Below, one piece after another: positions 10,160-25,100 of a stretch of DNA of 64,000 nt. The translations under genes were made by a program, and so were the position numbers. The stretch covers positions 9,934,081 to 9,998,080 of the forward strand of contig NC_132888.1 in NCBI RefSeq assembly GCF_030463535.1. The letters are read 5' to 3'. The notes under the pieces were generated by a model. The model was not told the origin of the DNA, made no database searches, and saw nothing but the letters and a program-made list of their open reading frames with translations. Position 1 is the stretch's first letter; each line of letters opens with the position of its first letter. The DNA comes from Salminus brasiliensis (lineage: Eukaryota > Chordata > Actinopteri > Characiformes > Bryconidae).

Positions 10160-12858
10160 TCAAACATTTTAACATCTTTATTAAGCAAATAACATTATAA
10201 ATAAAAAAGTGCATAGAAAATTAAACAGGTTTAGAAATATGTATACAATTATTTACAAACTTAGGGTACTTTTGTACAAGGTAGTAAAGACACACTCATG
10301 TTTTTAAGTCTTTTTTTCCAACACAAATTCTTTTTTTTTTTAAAATAACCCTACATAAGAACATACAGTTTTTCCACACAACTCTGGGAGACAGATCATC
10401 ACAGAAGGTCTTGACTAGTACTTTGCATTCTTCATTGCACACAGGCCAACTCTGCAGGACATTTAAGACCAAGCAATATTGTATTCTCTTCTAGGTTTTG
10501 CATTAGTATTCTTTGAAAGTCTTTCTGAACAGCCTGAGGTAGAATCCTTGCAAGTTCAGTGGGGTGGAGGGGACGAAACAAAACAAAACAGAGAAACTGG
10601 GTCACTGGGATTCTTTCATGATCATGACACACAAAAAAAGAGAGGAGGGGCCAGGCAAGGCAGGGGACTGACGACACTGATTGGCTGAGAGGGCCATCAC
10701 GGACATGGTGTGGAATTCCCTCTCCATAGCACTGGGAGCTGTTCCTTGCAGATGCAGAGAAAAAGCTCTCTGACGTTACACCCATAGTTTGCAGGTTAAA
10801 ACGAGAATTAAAACCATACTGTTAATAAAAAGTAGGACATCTGGCTCAAAACGGCACCTTAAAAAAGGCTGCACTGCAAGAACTCACCCTCAAAGAATGC
10901 TCAAGTCAAATAGACAATAGAAAAAGGAACATGTGTAAACAAAGAGAGATCTGGCGAGACCTTAGCCACGTAGAAAGCACGTACACGCCCATGATCTGAA
11001 CACACAGGAATAAATAGGACAACCATGATGCTTGATCAAGCTCATCATTTCTCCGACAGAAACAACGGCAGCCTATTTGTATTCATGATGGAGAGATTTG
11101 GAATTGTTGTAAGTCCTAAACTAAAGGGATGTCAAGGTGCTGAGTGCTAGGTGGCAGTCCGCTTAAAAAGATTTATTATATATAAAACAAAAATAGTCAG
11201 TCATTATTCCAGATATACAGAATGTATCCCAGCAATACACTCTGCCTCTGGTCAGACCAGTGGTCAGAAGAGACTTTCTTGAGGGATGAGAAGCTCTTGA
11301 AGTGCAGTGCTTACGTACGTACGTATATATGAACGTACGAATGTATGTTTGTATGTACACTCGTGGCACAGGCAGAAACTACGGAGAACTGAGTAAAAGA
11401 ATATAGCTGTTAAAGCAGACGCCAAGTGAATTTCTCCATTAAGCTTAAAAGTAGTGTCCGACACTAAAGCAGTCTTTTCGTTCTTCACACCTGATTTTGC
11501 TTCTTCAAAAACGCCACCATTCCCCATTCATTAACAGTCAAGCACTCAAGCAGGTCTAAGTGTCTACGCGTCTAACACAGCGAGCAAGGAGAATGACTCG
11601 TGAAATGTACAAGTTCCCTCTTATTTTCAAGCCTCTCGTTAAATCGAGCACCATGAAGACGCAGAACTAAAAAGCATGGAACGGAAAAAAAAACTTAACA
11701 TAACAGCAGGATCCCAGGAAGGGAGACGGAGAGTTTCGCAATACATAAAAAGCTAGACCGAAGTCCTTAACCAAGGAAACGGAATAAATAAAACATACAG
11801 GAAACCGGCCTTTCCTAGAAAGAGTTTTAGAGCAAGAAATTACATCAGTGGCTTCTCAGACACACGTTAAAGGCTTTAAAAGGCCATGAAGACATGACTC
11901 GAGAAGTACTACGGAAAACGCCATACTGAATGCTTTATGAACGGAATGAATCACCATGGCGTATTGCAGGGGGTTCACAGCATCTTCCTGAGCATATAAA
12001 GCCTCTTCTCTTACACATCAATACTGACTAAAGTCCTAATCTATGTTCTAGCATGAGCATGACAGATAAACATCTCAGTTAAAAGTATATATATAGTATT
12101 TATATATATATATATATATATATATAAATTTCTCTCTGTTGATTAGTCATATATTTCGCACTGCCACAACACTCTTGAGTCTGAGTGGGAGTTTTAAAGG
12201 TCTTACGAGACTATGGGCTGCAGAAGGAGTGTCTGCTTTTAACAGCTCGAGAAAACAGTACTTCAAATTTTCTAGTTTAGTAACCGTGACCTCAGTGTTG
12301 AGATTAACAGAAGAAAAAAAAAACCTCTTATTAGCCAGGATATACTAGTTCTAGGTTCTTGCACAACCCCAAAGTTAGTAGTTTTAACTTTAATGCAGAA
12401 ACATCTGGATATAAATAAAAGTAGTTGCCAGTTAGGGGCCAAGAAACAGAAAGCACCCAGGGCTGGAGCGCTCGCCCGGAAAAAAGCACACCAAAATGAC
12501 ACAGGATATCCTGTTTTATCGGTTACTGTGACCACATCTGCAAATCTCTCACACACTGCTGTCCAAAATAACTTCACCTGAACATGATCTTACACATCAT
12601 TGAGAAAACAGGGCGTTCTGAACATGTACAGAGACATGTACACGCTGTAGGTGGACAAACAGCAGTTGCTAGGACTTTCCTGCTTTTCCTGAAGTGCTTT
12701 CTCTCTAGCTGGAATCCCCATGAGTACCTCTGGACCTCCTCTGGAACACCGTACTGCCTTTTATGTCATGTCAGCACTTTCCTCACTGACAGTCTTATTG
12801 CCCGTTTGCTGACCTCCCCTTCTATGCCTTCGTCTGCAACACCTTCTGCTTTCCCCGG
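10160..12858 (-). other. kmt2b: kmt2b 3' UTR (extent inferred)
   Basis: No coding potential on either strand. AATAAA on the minus strand at 10182-10177 is the most distal plausible poly(A) signal, followed by an AT-rich stretch; other AATAAA-like sites, for example near 11171-11176, could be used instead. Contains an AT run at 12085-12125. Confidence 0.45.
12085..12125. repeat. (AT)n run
   Basis: TATA-type dinucleotide run inside the inferred kmt2b 3' UTR. Confidence 0.85.
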
Positions 12859-13134
12859 TCAGTTTAGGAAGCGGCGGCAGCGCCTGGCTCCGCAGTTGCA
12901 GTTGAGCTTGTTGCTGGCATCCTCAATAGGAAACTTGTAGTCGTAGGTGAGCTCCTCCCCGCGGTAGATCTTCCTCAGAGCAAAAATGACGATGTGTTTC
13001 TGGCCCTCCACGTTGATGACCCGCGAGTAGCAGTTGGGCTCGCAGGAGTGGTTAATGAAGCGTGCTGCATTGCCATGCATGGTGGCATCCACCACGTCAA
13101 AGTCATCAATGCGGAACATGTAGCACCCAATGCC
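12859..13134 (-). CDS. kmt2b: kmt2b exon 37 (SET catalytic core, post-SET, stop)
   Basis: [20 protein letters not shown], then the catalytic [11 protein letters not shown] motif, ELTYDYKFP and the post-[16 protein letters not shown] followed by the stop. All key SET residues are present. Confidence 0.97.
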   Translation of the reverse strand, partial: GIGCYMFRIDDFDVVDATMHGNAARFINHSCEPNCYSRVINVEGQKHIVIFALRKIYRGEELTYDYKFPIEDASNKLNCNCGARRCRRFLN

Positions 13135-16100
13135 CTGTTGAAGACGGAGGAAGATGAAGGTCATTTGTGTAGACAGGAAATAGAAAGATGGATGGTCTAT
13201 TTTTAAGAAGGATGCTCTCTCACCTTCCCATCGTAGTATTTCTCACGTTTGTCAGTGAGAACGGAGCGAATGACTATGCCGGAGTACTCAATGACCATTT
13301 CTCCTGCTTCAATGTTTCTCTTGCAGAACAGCCCTCGCCCATGGATGGCAGACCTGAGATGATGGAAAGATGCAATTTACATCAAATATCGGAGGCAACA
13401 ACAGCCTAACCTTTGTTCTGACCACAACACAATAATCCTCGTAACACAAAAATACATTATTATATATGTACACACACGCACGCACATAAAAGCTCTTTAT
13501 CTGGGCATTAAGTGTTCACTTGTGAATTAAAATACCAAAAGAATAAACAAAAAGTAGCAGTTTTTCATTGCTGTGTTCATCAAACCATTTTCAAAGCTCA
13601 GTAGTTATTGGCCATCAGCTGGTTGGGCAAATGAATGGTTTTATATAATGTCCTTAGGTGCAACATTTGCATATAAAAACACACAATATCGACAAACGTG
13701 GACAAGGTCAAGGATGAAAAAAAAGAAAAGCATCATCCCCAACTCTTCAACCCAAAAATATGCACCATTCTTTTGGATCGGTGCATACCTGAATAGTGCA
13801 TTACTAATGTTCTAATTATCACTTAACCTATTTAGGGAGGGTTATGAAGGACGGATGGTGACTCATGCCCAATTCTTTACGTACTTCTTTAGAAATGGCA
13901 TTTACGGAACTGAAACCAAGTTCCTTGTAAAAACTGACTAAGGTGTTAACCCACCTGTAAACACCAACAGCTTCCTTAGATGTCCTTTCGAGGTGCCTGA
14001 ACCGCATCGCCATGGGAAGTTCCAAACTGGTAGCACGTCTGTCAGATAAAAGTTCACAATGTCTTTATTATTAGTTTCTAGATCACAAACCAGATTTTCA
14101 TAACAGAATCAACATCAAAAACTATTAAAAAAAACAAACAAAAAAACAGCGATCATTACACAACAACAACTGATGACATTACCGCAAAACGAACAAAGCC
14201 GAGTTACTCATCGAAAGGGGAAGGAGAAGCAAAGTATTATTGTTCCTAAAGACGTGACCCAAGTCTAAATGCCAAACGCCATGTGATCATGTTGATGTAA
14301 CTAAGGTAACATGGTAAATAGCTTTTAAGAGCTTAGCTAATTTATTGGGCAAGGTAAAGTATTTAAAGATGTTACAAAGGCTATGTAGCTGTGTGCACTG
14401 TTCTATTAAACACGGGAATGGCTCCTTATACCTCAGTCAAGCCTAGAGCTACAATTAAAAAACAAAACAAACCAAAACAAACCAAACCCAACACAGACCA
14501 CAGCTAGAGTCATTTCCCAAAGAATGCTCAAAACTGCAGAGCAGGACTGGGCAACAGGACTGTGCTAAAATACATCACAAGTTGATAAACTGGATTTAGT
14601 GTAGTGCAATGTGTAATATGAGATCATCATGAAACCCTTTAACACTTAAGTTAAGAGTATATTATTTAACCCTTAACCAGTTAGTTCTGGTCTGGCTATC
14701 AGTAACGGTCTATAAGTAGGTTATTTTAGTCAGTACACGGCTAAACTCCTAGAATGTCACCGTTACACAGCATCAGCATCAATAGAACGGTGTGAGGGGA
14801 ATCAGTGGGCTATACATGCAGACAAGATCAGATCAGATCAGAGATCCTACATTTAAATTCACATATTCACTGGAATAATTACAAACACCACAGAGTTTAC
14901 TAAATATTTACTAAATAGTTAGCTAAGAATGGAAAATTCCAGTAAGAAGCTAACAAATAACGTCAGCCTTCTGGGTGCAGCCATGATTATTTACAGTGTG
15001 ATTAATCACCATGTTCTACATCTTAATGGCAGAACTTTCAACTGAGGTCATGTGATGAGATGGAACATTTACCAGAAGCACCATGTTTTTAGCCAATAAT
15101 GAGGGAAATACATCACAGGAGTGGATTTTGAGTTTCAGTGAGCTTCTTTAAAACACAGTGCTCATTAACGAACAGGGCAGCAGCGTGGAACCAGTATGAA
15201 CAGCAAACATCTGCCAATTTACACAGATTACCCATGTTGCAGTGTTTTGGGCTGGGAAAGCAGATCGATTAGATTAACTAGCTGATTGTTGTGGCACATT
15301 CAAAGCTGAACGCTCTACATTAAATGTTCAAATGTCATGGGTGGAACTGTACTAACCAGAGGCCAGACACGGCAAGTCTCGTTGCATGGATCACCAGTAT
15401 TTTATTAAATGAAACATTCCTGAAGTATCATAACACTGTTTCTATGCCTTTTGCCAGGTACTAGTATACATTTAGGGCTTGAGTGATAACGGTGACCACA
15501 GATTCATTACAATCTTTCTGAGAAGTGCAAACTTGTGACAACAATATTCTACTAAAAAATAAATAAATAAAAAAAACTTAATTTTTTATTATAACCTGAC
15601 CTGCTAGACTTGAGAAGAACCTCGTCCTCCTCTTCATCATACAGATCAGCATCAGGAAGCTGTCTGTGCTGGGAAGCCAAGAAGTTGAACATGTCGAAGG
15701 TAGACTTCCTGTGATGTTAGAGAGGCAGTATTAAAAGGGCATGGGAAGTGTTGAGAAATGCCAACCAGCGGCACACAGGTGGGAGGACACGTCATTTGCT
15801 TAACTCACAAAATTGCTTTCTGTGATCCCACACGTGTACTTACCTCAGGTAGACCTCAGAGCGTGCACATCCGCTGGGGTTGATCGGCAGGTCCTCCTCC
15901 TGACTAGCCTGTTTATGGAAGCGGAAAGCGTAACGATGGCAGCACTTTGCCCCCTGGAGCTGTTCCACCAGGTACACCACCGCGTCATGCAACAAGCCCA
16001 TCAAATGAGCACCGTTCATCCCAGTGAAGGACAGCTGTCTCAGCTTGGCAGCAGCACGAGCCTCTTGTACTCCATCAATCACAGCTCTCCAGGCCACTGT

Positions 16101-19100
16101 GTGTGTTTAAGGGGAGGTGGGTGATGAGGAATGGGGGGGAAGGAGAATGTAAGAGCAAATATGTGACATTAATCGGAGTTCATGTGAAACTTGAAAGCAG
16201 TGGTGTGACAAAGGGGATTTCAGAAATCATCTCGAATGAAGGAAAAGGACTCCTTTGACAATGAGTCATACACCTAACGATTTGTGCAGCCTTAAACTGC
16301 ATGAGCAGCAGAAGCTGATTTATGCAATGGAGAAGAGAGGGGAGAAAAGAGAGAGACCGGGGGGAAATAAATAAATAATAAAATCTACCTTCAATGCTAT
16401 CTGCTGCCACACTGAAGCCATCGTCACTGGTAATCTCAAAGTGTAGGTGGGGCTGGTCTCCTCTGGAAAATAACTGATCTTCATTGTCTGAAGGAGGCAA
16501 CTCTTCATCTGAGCAGGACATCATCCCTAATATGAGAGAAAGCCATCGTCATTGGTTCACTTACTTAAATTATTTCATGACAAAAAAATATGACAATACA
16601 GTTCTTCAAGGAAGAAACATGCTGGTGGAAAGAGCTCAAGAGTGGGAGAGAAGATGCACACCTGAGTATTTGTTCCAGTCAGATAGTGCACTACGTCCTG
16701 CGCTTTCCCAGGCCTGTGGTTTACTACCGTCGCCACCTCGGGACACTGACAATCGATCCCAAAGTCCTGGCCTTCAGTAAACAAAGACAGAATCTATTGC
16801 TGACCATGTAAATACCTCCGTGACCACAACTGACAATCTTGCAACGGCCAAGTGCTCTTCAGTAATGCGTCCCAGTAACTGGGATGAGGTAGAACAGCTA
16901 CCAAACACAGCATTGAATTACAGCACGAATTGCTCAGTAAGTGTATATCCATGGAATATTATCCACAATAGTCTGCACTTTAATAATTAATTTAAAAACC
17001 AAACAAAAAACAGATGTCATACTTTGCACTCTCAGAATCACTACTCCGCTCTTCACTCATCTTGTCCAGGTCAAGGATGCCTTTCACAGTTGGTGTCTTG
17101 ATGCGAACTCCTCCACATCTGCTAAAGAAGGAATGTAAAAAAAATAGATCAACCAATAATACAGTGAACACATCACACCAAGACCTAACGTCATAGAACA
17201 GATGTGTAACCCAAAAAAGCGACATACAGCCCCCACTTGAGTAGCACATGCTTAGAAACAGAGCAACACAGTGCTACGAACTAAACCAGCAATCCATGTA
17301 CATGCAATACATTCCTATGCTAAATAAACAGCTGTCCCCAGTGTAAACCGCCAGCTGTCAGAAACATTATCTGCGCTTCAGTTTGACTGAATTATTTAAA
17401 GGTGAATCAAATTGAGTGCAACAAAACAAATCAGCAGACTGATTCACTAAACCAGGGACTGTTTACACATGGCATTGACATGCATTTTGTACCCGGATAG
17501 GATCCGGATAAACTTTGAACAGTCATTAAAACGCATCCCTAGCACGACCCGAACTGTCTTCTTTGGTACACGTTTTTTTGAGGAGGGGGCAGATTAAACC
17601 TGCTAATTAACAGGCCTTGAATTTCCCATCCGTGGTTTAGAGGAAGCACTGTTCCTCTGTGGAAAATCATGGTTCTTGCATTCCTGTAATGTCTATGTCT
17701 ATCAGAAAATACCACAGATTATTTTAACCGCAAGGGAACTAACTCTGTAATACCGCCATCATCTACCAGTAAGCATGAGCCTGAGCACGTACACCCTAAC
17801 AGAGAGCTGGAGGAAGATCCACAGTAGATACTATAGTATTTACGCTTGCCTGACTGAATCCCAGAAACACATTTCGGTTCACATTTGTATTAAACAGGCA
17901 CAAGATCAGTCTCTGAGCACCTCTGAACTGGATTTGCATGACCTGATCGCAATCCGAACACAATGCATCTATAGGGTGTTTACACTTGGCTTTTCGAGTG
18001 GAATCCAAAGGTAACCTAACTGTTACCATATGTAACGAGGCCCTTTGTGACATTGCGTGGATCAGGGAAAACAGTAAAGAGTACAATAGAGACAGTAAGA
18101 ATAACATTAACTAACCCTCAACCTGGCCCTGGCACTGTGTATTGGCTGTGTAACGCAACTCAAAACGAACCATGAATATTACTTAGATACATTGATAGTT
18201 ATTTCACACCCCTAGTCCTTTCAAACCCTAACCTTACCCTGGTCATAAATGTAGCCCTGGTCCTAATTCTACTCCTAACACTGTTGATAATCAGCTGGAC
18301 CAGTTAGTTTGATAAGAAGTTGAACATCTGTAGATGTTAAAGGGCTAAAATGTACAATCCAACAAAGTGAGAAGAATATTTTCCTTCCTAAAAGTCGATT
18401 ATCAACTTGCACTTACCTAGCGGCAGCTGAGCTTGACTTGCGCTGTTCTTCTGGGCCACTGGACAGTTCAGGCTCTACAAAGTCAGACTTTGATTTCTTT
18501 GTGGCGATGCGGTCAGAGAGAGAAGACACTCTCTTCATTCGGACTTGCTTTGGCCGAGAAGGCGCTGGGTATGGGGTGGCTGGAGGAGTGGATGTGGGCC
18601 CAGATTCGACGAGGAGACCTGGGGGTAGGACTACTGAGCTCACTGTGTTAGCCCTGCCTCCTGTACCGGGATTGCGGGGAGAGGATGGACTTAGGATTCT
18701 GGCGCCACTCCGATTGGGATCATAATAGCCGGCCATAGCTTGGTTAATAATGGCTTGAGCGCTGTCTGCATGATTGTCTGGCGTCTTGCTGGATGAACCA
18801 GGTAATGTAGTAGTCTTGGTTTTCCGAGGTGTCGGGGGTTCCTTTTTCTTCTGCGGCTTCTTCTTTTCTGGGACACTGCCACTAGCAGACGCGTTTTGCT
18901 TCGACATCTTTACTTCCTGTGGTGCTGCTGTTCCATTGGAAGTGAGGAGCTGAGTGATGGTATCAGTGTTCTGAATCACAGGTGTCACCATTCTCGGGAC
19001 TTGGGCTGGGACAGCTGGGACAGCTGCTCCGGTGACTGCAGACAGGTTGCCTGCTGCTGCCAGGGTTGCAGAGAGGGCATTGCTCTGCAAAAGGCTGGCA

Positions 19101-22100
19101 ATTTGTGTGACGCAATTGTAGGAGGGCGAGTTAGGGCTTGGGAGCTGGAAGGTGTTGCTTTCAGGGTTCTTCACGAAAATTTGGCCGAGGCGATTAACTA
19201 GTAAAACATGAGGGGTAGGATCCACATTCGGTCCACCGACCTCCTTCACAGTGAGTATTGCATGACCTGGTAATGCTTGGGTCACATGTTGTTGAGGCTC
19301 CAGTGTTTGTCTTGGAGTTGAGAAGTTTATGGAAATTGTACGTCCTGAGGCAGCTTCCCTTTGCATAGGCATTGGGCTATAGCCGTTAACAACAACAGGG
19401 GCAGAGGCTGGTTGTATAATGGAGGGCAAAGGCTGGCACTGGGCAGCTGGCTGGGAGATTGCAGTGGGGACTATGCTGACTGTAGCAGAGCCCACAGGCT
19501 GAGTGTAAGTGGGGTAGACAGGAGCAGACACTGCTCCTAAAACTGGCCCAAGAGTTGCAAGAGGCACACCAGTGCCTGATGGTGCAGCGTGCACGGACTC
19601 AGGCTGAGGAGGCAAATCTGCAGACACATAAGGCATTGCTCCACTAGGTACTGACGGAGCGTGGCGACTTGTATCTGAAGGTGACAATAGTTTGGTTCGA
19701 AAACTTTCCACTGGTGGAAGCACAGTCTTCCCCTCAAGAGTTTGGACAGGGTACAGAGCAACATTTGCAGGATTTGTGATGGACACAAAGGAAGGCTGGA
19801 CAGAAGAACTGGATTGCAAACACTGAACTGAGGATGCAGAACTGGAGGTTTCTGTACCTAAAGAACTTGGCTGCGCTGCATTCAGCACTTGATTTTTGCT
19901 ACCGTTCACCTGATCTGCAGTAGAAGGTTCTGGCGTGCTCTCGGACCTGCTATCGGAATAGATTGTGGAGCCATCTGTGGCAGAAACAAAGTGCCCACTC
20001 TTATGATCCAGGTAGATTTCCTTTGAATCTGCAGATCCCTGTGCATCAACTTGAGAGTCATCTTGAACTGGGACCAGCTCGGTAAAGCTGGCATTGGGCG
20101 AGGGAGGGTCACATCTTTCCAGAACTATGGGTACTCTTGAGTTCGAAACTAAACTGGGAGTTTGGAAGCCATCTGTGTAAGCAGAATATGGTGAATCGGT
20201 CTCATTTGGCACAACAAAATTTGACAAAGTCTCCTGAGAAGATGACAAGGGAGTGGACGGAAGTGCCTGACCAAAAAAAACAGTATTCTGGCACGTGCCC
20301 TGGAACTCTAATTTTGTATAACTTGAGGAGAATTTGGATAGATTTACTTCTGCAGCTCCCTTTGCTTCATGTCGTACATCATTGGCGTGGGTTTGACTAG
20401 AGGAGTTTTGAGGAGCTGTACAAGCAGAGGACAGTGACCCAAATGGTTTGGCTGGAGGCTGCTGACTGCTAATGGATGACGAATCAAAGATGGGACTTGG
20501 AAGGTCCACACATAATCCATTACTGGTCCACTGTTTATGATGCTGAACATCAAGAGATTGGGGTGGTTTCTGGACCTGATTTGAGTTCTTCAGATCTTGC
20601 GTATTACTGCTGGTGACACTTGCATCACTCTCTGTCCCGTCATCTACACCATCCAGTTGTGAAATGGACCTTAAAGAGGAAGAAGTAGGTGCCTGGGAAG
20701 TGTCTTTCTGGGTCTTGCGGGTAACTGTAGTGCGGGTAAAGTTGAAATAGTTGCCCATATCTTCATCAGAGGAACTATTTTCCCAGTCCTCTGTACGAGT
20801 GTCCGTGGCACAAGGTAATCTTCGAGTAGACACCTTTGCAGTGACATCATCTGCCTCTCTGTCCCAAAACTCCTCTTGGTTCTCTTCACCTTCAACAACA
20901 ATCTGTTCACTACAGTGCATAGCCAGTCCCTCATTCACTACAGTTTCCTCAATCTCAAGCTCATTTTTAAGGTCTGACACAACAGGCAAGTCAGGGTCCA
21001 AGTGGAAAGCGGTGTATGGGAACTCTTTGTCTGTGTCTCTCTGAGGATCCGCAGCGTCTCCTAGCGGCGAGGTTCCATTTTCTGCAGGCAGTTCCTGCGG
21101 CGATGCCATGAAATTATGTGGCAGCTCTGTAGACTGATTAAGCTCAAAAGGCAGCCTTGGTTTTGTAGAAAGTTGGGTGGGGGAAGAGAGAGATCGGTTA
21201 GAGGAAGGGGTGCTGCCAATGCCACCTTGCCATGCGGGCTGTGAAAACAGTCCTGAGGTAGAATGGGGTGCTGATAATCCAGAACCCCTGGCAGAGGAAG
21301 CACTTCGACCCACAGGGCGGGCTGATGAAGAGGTCAACAGGTTTTCAGTAGCACCAAGAGGGAAAACTGGGGAGGTAGGCTGGGTGGTTTTAGAGTGGTG
21401 GGAACCCCCAGCTCGAAGGCTAACTGAGCCAGTAGGAGATCCCAAGGTAGGGCAGGTTACGTGTCCACGCATCCCAGGATTTTGTGTGTGTGGACTGTGC
21501 CGTCGTGGTCTGCAAGTGTCATCTAAATCGCTAATAGTCAAGATATGATGGGACTTGGATGGGGCTGCTCCTAAAAACGCAAAGATGGAAAAAACAAACA
21601 AACTCATTAAACATTAGATGACTCATTCTAGCAGATAACTTGAAAATGTGAGGCCAATATACATGTGATATCAGAATAAAGACTGCTAGCTATATCTAAG
21701 GGGATTGCAATCATGTTTTTGTGAAGTTTTAGCACTTTAAACTTGGAGGTGGATTGAATTTCATAATGTCAGTGTTATTCTGGGTAAACTGTATATTACT
21801 TTCTTTTATACACACAGTTATTTATACCCACATTATTTAAGCAGGCACATCTGGACACACTCTAAAAACATTAAATCCAAATGCTTTTATCATAATCTTC
21901 AAAACCATTTAATCCAAATATTAAAGTAACCCTTTTTTTTACCCACATGGGTAACCACTGAAGTTAGGATGATTATGTTGGGGGTTTTAAGTAGATTGAA
22001 GTTGTAGGACTATAGCAACGTCCAAGTTTAAGGGTGGAAATACTTCTTAAACCTTTCAACTACAGGATGTTAATGTATATTAATACCTACACATGTACTC

Positions 22101-25100
22101 ATTCAGCAACAGACCAATAAATACCCTTATTAGGCTAAATACCCTTATTACCAAATCATCTCCTTTCAGTTCAATGTACAACTAGAAACCCCACAGCCAC
22201 AACATCCTCTTTCTTTGAAAACAAAAATATGGTCAACCTAGTATTTGTATCAAACGTTCATCAAAAGATGATGATCACATATGATTACATTTCAGATGTG
22301 TTCAAATGTTTGAGTGGTTCTGAAGCTGAATGAATTAAACACATTTTTGTGTCACATTAAATAAGTACTAGAGTGCAGATCCCAAACAATAGGCAATGAT
22401 GGTCAGTCTAAAACTGAACACAAGCTGCCCAAGTTACCTGGAGATGGCAATGGCCTATACAGTCCCCCAGCTGGTCTTCTACTCTGAGAGTAGGCAGAGA
22501 TTTTGGGTCTTGCTGTGCCGAGGTCAGGCTTAGCAAAGGAGGATTCCGAACTGTGATTTGCTGGTGTCACATCCGCCACAGTCCGTTCAGATTCTAATTA
22601 AACGAAAGTAACAGTAAGACGAGAGCTCAAAACTAAACCAATATGCAATTACACAAAAAGACAAAAACTACTGCCGTTATACAGACCAATCAGCACTGAC
22701 CTGACTGGGGACACGGGCTGTGTGCAATTGTTCGATTCTCTCCCTGGTTGGGCAACTCTTCCACCGGCTTCTCCTGAACAGCTGATCGTACTTCCATGAC
22801 CCTACATGTGTACTTGCAGCGTCGACGTGGGTTTACTGTACTCCAGTACCAGCGAGAGCATCTAATGACGTGACAAAATAATTACTTTAGGCACAATAGA
22901 TAAGAATTTTGATTATTTTAAGACAAATAATCAAAAGGTAATTAAAAGTTACGTACTCATAGCCCACAGGGATAAGCTTCCCTTGGCCAGCTGACAGTTC
23001 ATTGAGCTTGCCAAGTTTGCTGACAAGAAGAGAACCTACCAAGCAAAGAAATAAAGTGAACATCCAACAGCAAAATCTTCAGAATTGGTCAGATTATCAA
23101 TTTCTTTCTGGTTATTGTTGTTTTCTTATTAAAAACAAGACACTTACCAATCATCACGTTAATGGATTCTGGTTCTAATCCTGTCAAAAACTTCCTGCGA
23201 AGGCTGATTCCCTCAAAGTCCACATAGACCCTCCGTAGAACTTCGAACCCTTGTCCAGTAATAATCTGTTAGGTCAAAAAGGGAGAGCATTTTCACAATT
23301 GTTTACATGGTAAACACTCAGACATTAAAATACAAATGAGTTTGGCTCTATAACATTACTTGTCCACTGATGAGGTCACGATGCTTGTAACAGAAGACCC
23401 TCTTGTCATCCTGGAAGACACAGTTGCGGGAACGGGCGCACATGAAGTGGTAGTTGCTCTGGCATGCCGTAAGGCAGCAACCCACCGTTGCCCCAGTTTG
23501 GTTACAGCGTTCACAGCGCTGTAGAAGAAGATTCGATATTTGAGAGAAATGATCAAAACAGTCCACAACAGTATGCAATAGATACTGGTGTGTCTGTATG
23601 GGTGTCTCTGGGCATGGTAGTTTTGGTAGCATACTGGTAAGATTTGGTCAAATTTTCGACTTTATCAGTTTTGTTCCCCGTCTTTTTAATCAGTCTTAGA
23701 TGTTACCTGGGTTTGAACAGCTTACCATGAGGCGACCTCTGGCAACAGCACTATGCACATTCATCAGGCAGCCATTGTCTTCCTCAAACACTTCTGCTGA
23801 CCACATGGAACAGTTTACATGAGCCCACTCATTCTGACCAAGATAAAGAAGTCGCCCTGCATCCTGTGGAAGGAAATATTTATTTTTCAGTCATGATCCG
23901 AGCCAATGTAAGCAGGATAACATGTTCTCCTCTACAAACAATACAGAACAAAAACTTCAACTCCAAAACATCAACTTTACAGGACAAGGAAAGAGTCTCC
24001 CTTTCATAACCAATGACAAGAGTGTTTCCTGATAATGCTCATCATGGTGACAGCTGTGCTTACAGTGGATTTTGCATCGCCATATTTCTGGCACAAGGCA
24101 CACTGTCTCTCATCGTCCTTTGACCAGCCAGTGTCCAGGTCTGATTTAGATGACCATCCCTTCTTCCCTGTGGCACAACACCAAAAATCATTCAATACAA
24201 CAGTATGTTGACTCAGTAAACATTCAAATAAGTCGTTGTGCAGCTGTTTTTAAAGTACACTCTAACAATACTCTGACATCTTTATCTTTAACTCATTTCA
24301 AATACTTCCTAATATGTCTGAATGGTGTAGGACAATGTAAGAATTATCATACATATTTAATATGCAATTACCTTTCAACCCAAGTCTTAGGTTCCTCAGG
24401 TCCCTATAATGGCTGTTGAGAGACCTGTGGGACAAAGGGGTAGACTGATCTGCCCCAGCTTCCCCTTTGACTTCGACGTGCACTCCTGCTCCTTGCCGGG
24501 TGGTGTTCACAGCGTGGCTCTTCTCCTCACGCTCCCGCCACTGTGCATATACATGCTCATTTGTGGGGGGTAGAATAGCATGTAAGAGCATTCCACTAGA
24601 ATGTAATGGAGGAGGAAAAAGAGTCAGGAGTGAGGAATAGATGCATGAAATGAGATACATGTTTAAAATTTAAAGCCTCAATCAGATGGACCCATGACAA
24701 TTTGGTAGTGGAATCAACCCGCGCTATACATTACTGCGGTCATGCAAAAACCTCGTATTTTCTTTTGGCCGTTTTCACGTATTAACATAATCTGAATCTG
24801 GATGTTGTTTTTCTCCCCCCATTGTGTCAAAACTTCTTGATGAACGTAACAAAAGAAATGCTCCAAAATGGACCTTGGACCTAGATATTTTAGAAGTTAA
24901 GAAGGTATTTCTCCTTCTCCTGTAAAGCTGCTGTTACAAAGAGACAAGGTTTTGATTGAACAGCAACACATGCTGAGTTAATCTGAACAGACTCTAGCGA
25001 AGTTTATTTTTCCACCCACCTTGTCCTGGAAATCTACAGTCAACTAAGTTTAGTGCCAAACCCATTTCCGCCATTTGTGACCTTCAACTGAGTGGACCGA

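Noticed and set aside
12994-13409. Plus-strand frames over the SET exons
   Set aside because: Antisense shadows of strongly conserved exons 36 and 37.
16575-16784. Frame [19 protein letters not shown] as exon 31 coding
   Set aside because: Open, but out of phase with exons 30 and 32; the frame ending SDWNKYS joins both and matches human SQWHHYS.
18433-21548. Several 70-120-codon plus-strand frames
   Set aside because: Antisense shadows of the 3.1-kb exon 29.
21571-21607. [12 protein letters not shown] as the start of a separate secreted protein
   Set aside because: It is the polypyrimidine tract and acceptor of exon 29; phase 1 from exon 28 joins correctly at 21570.
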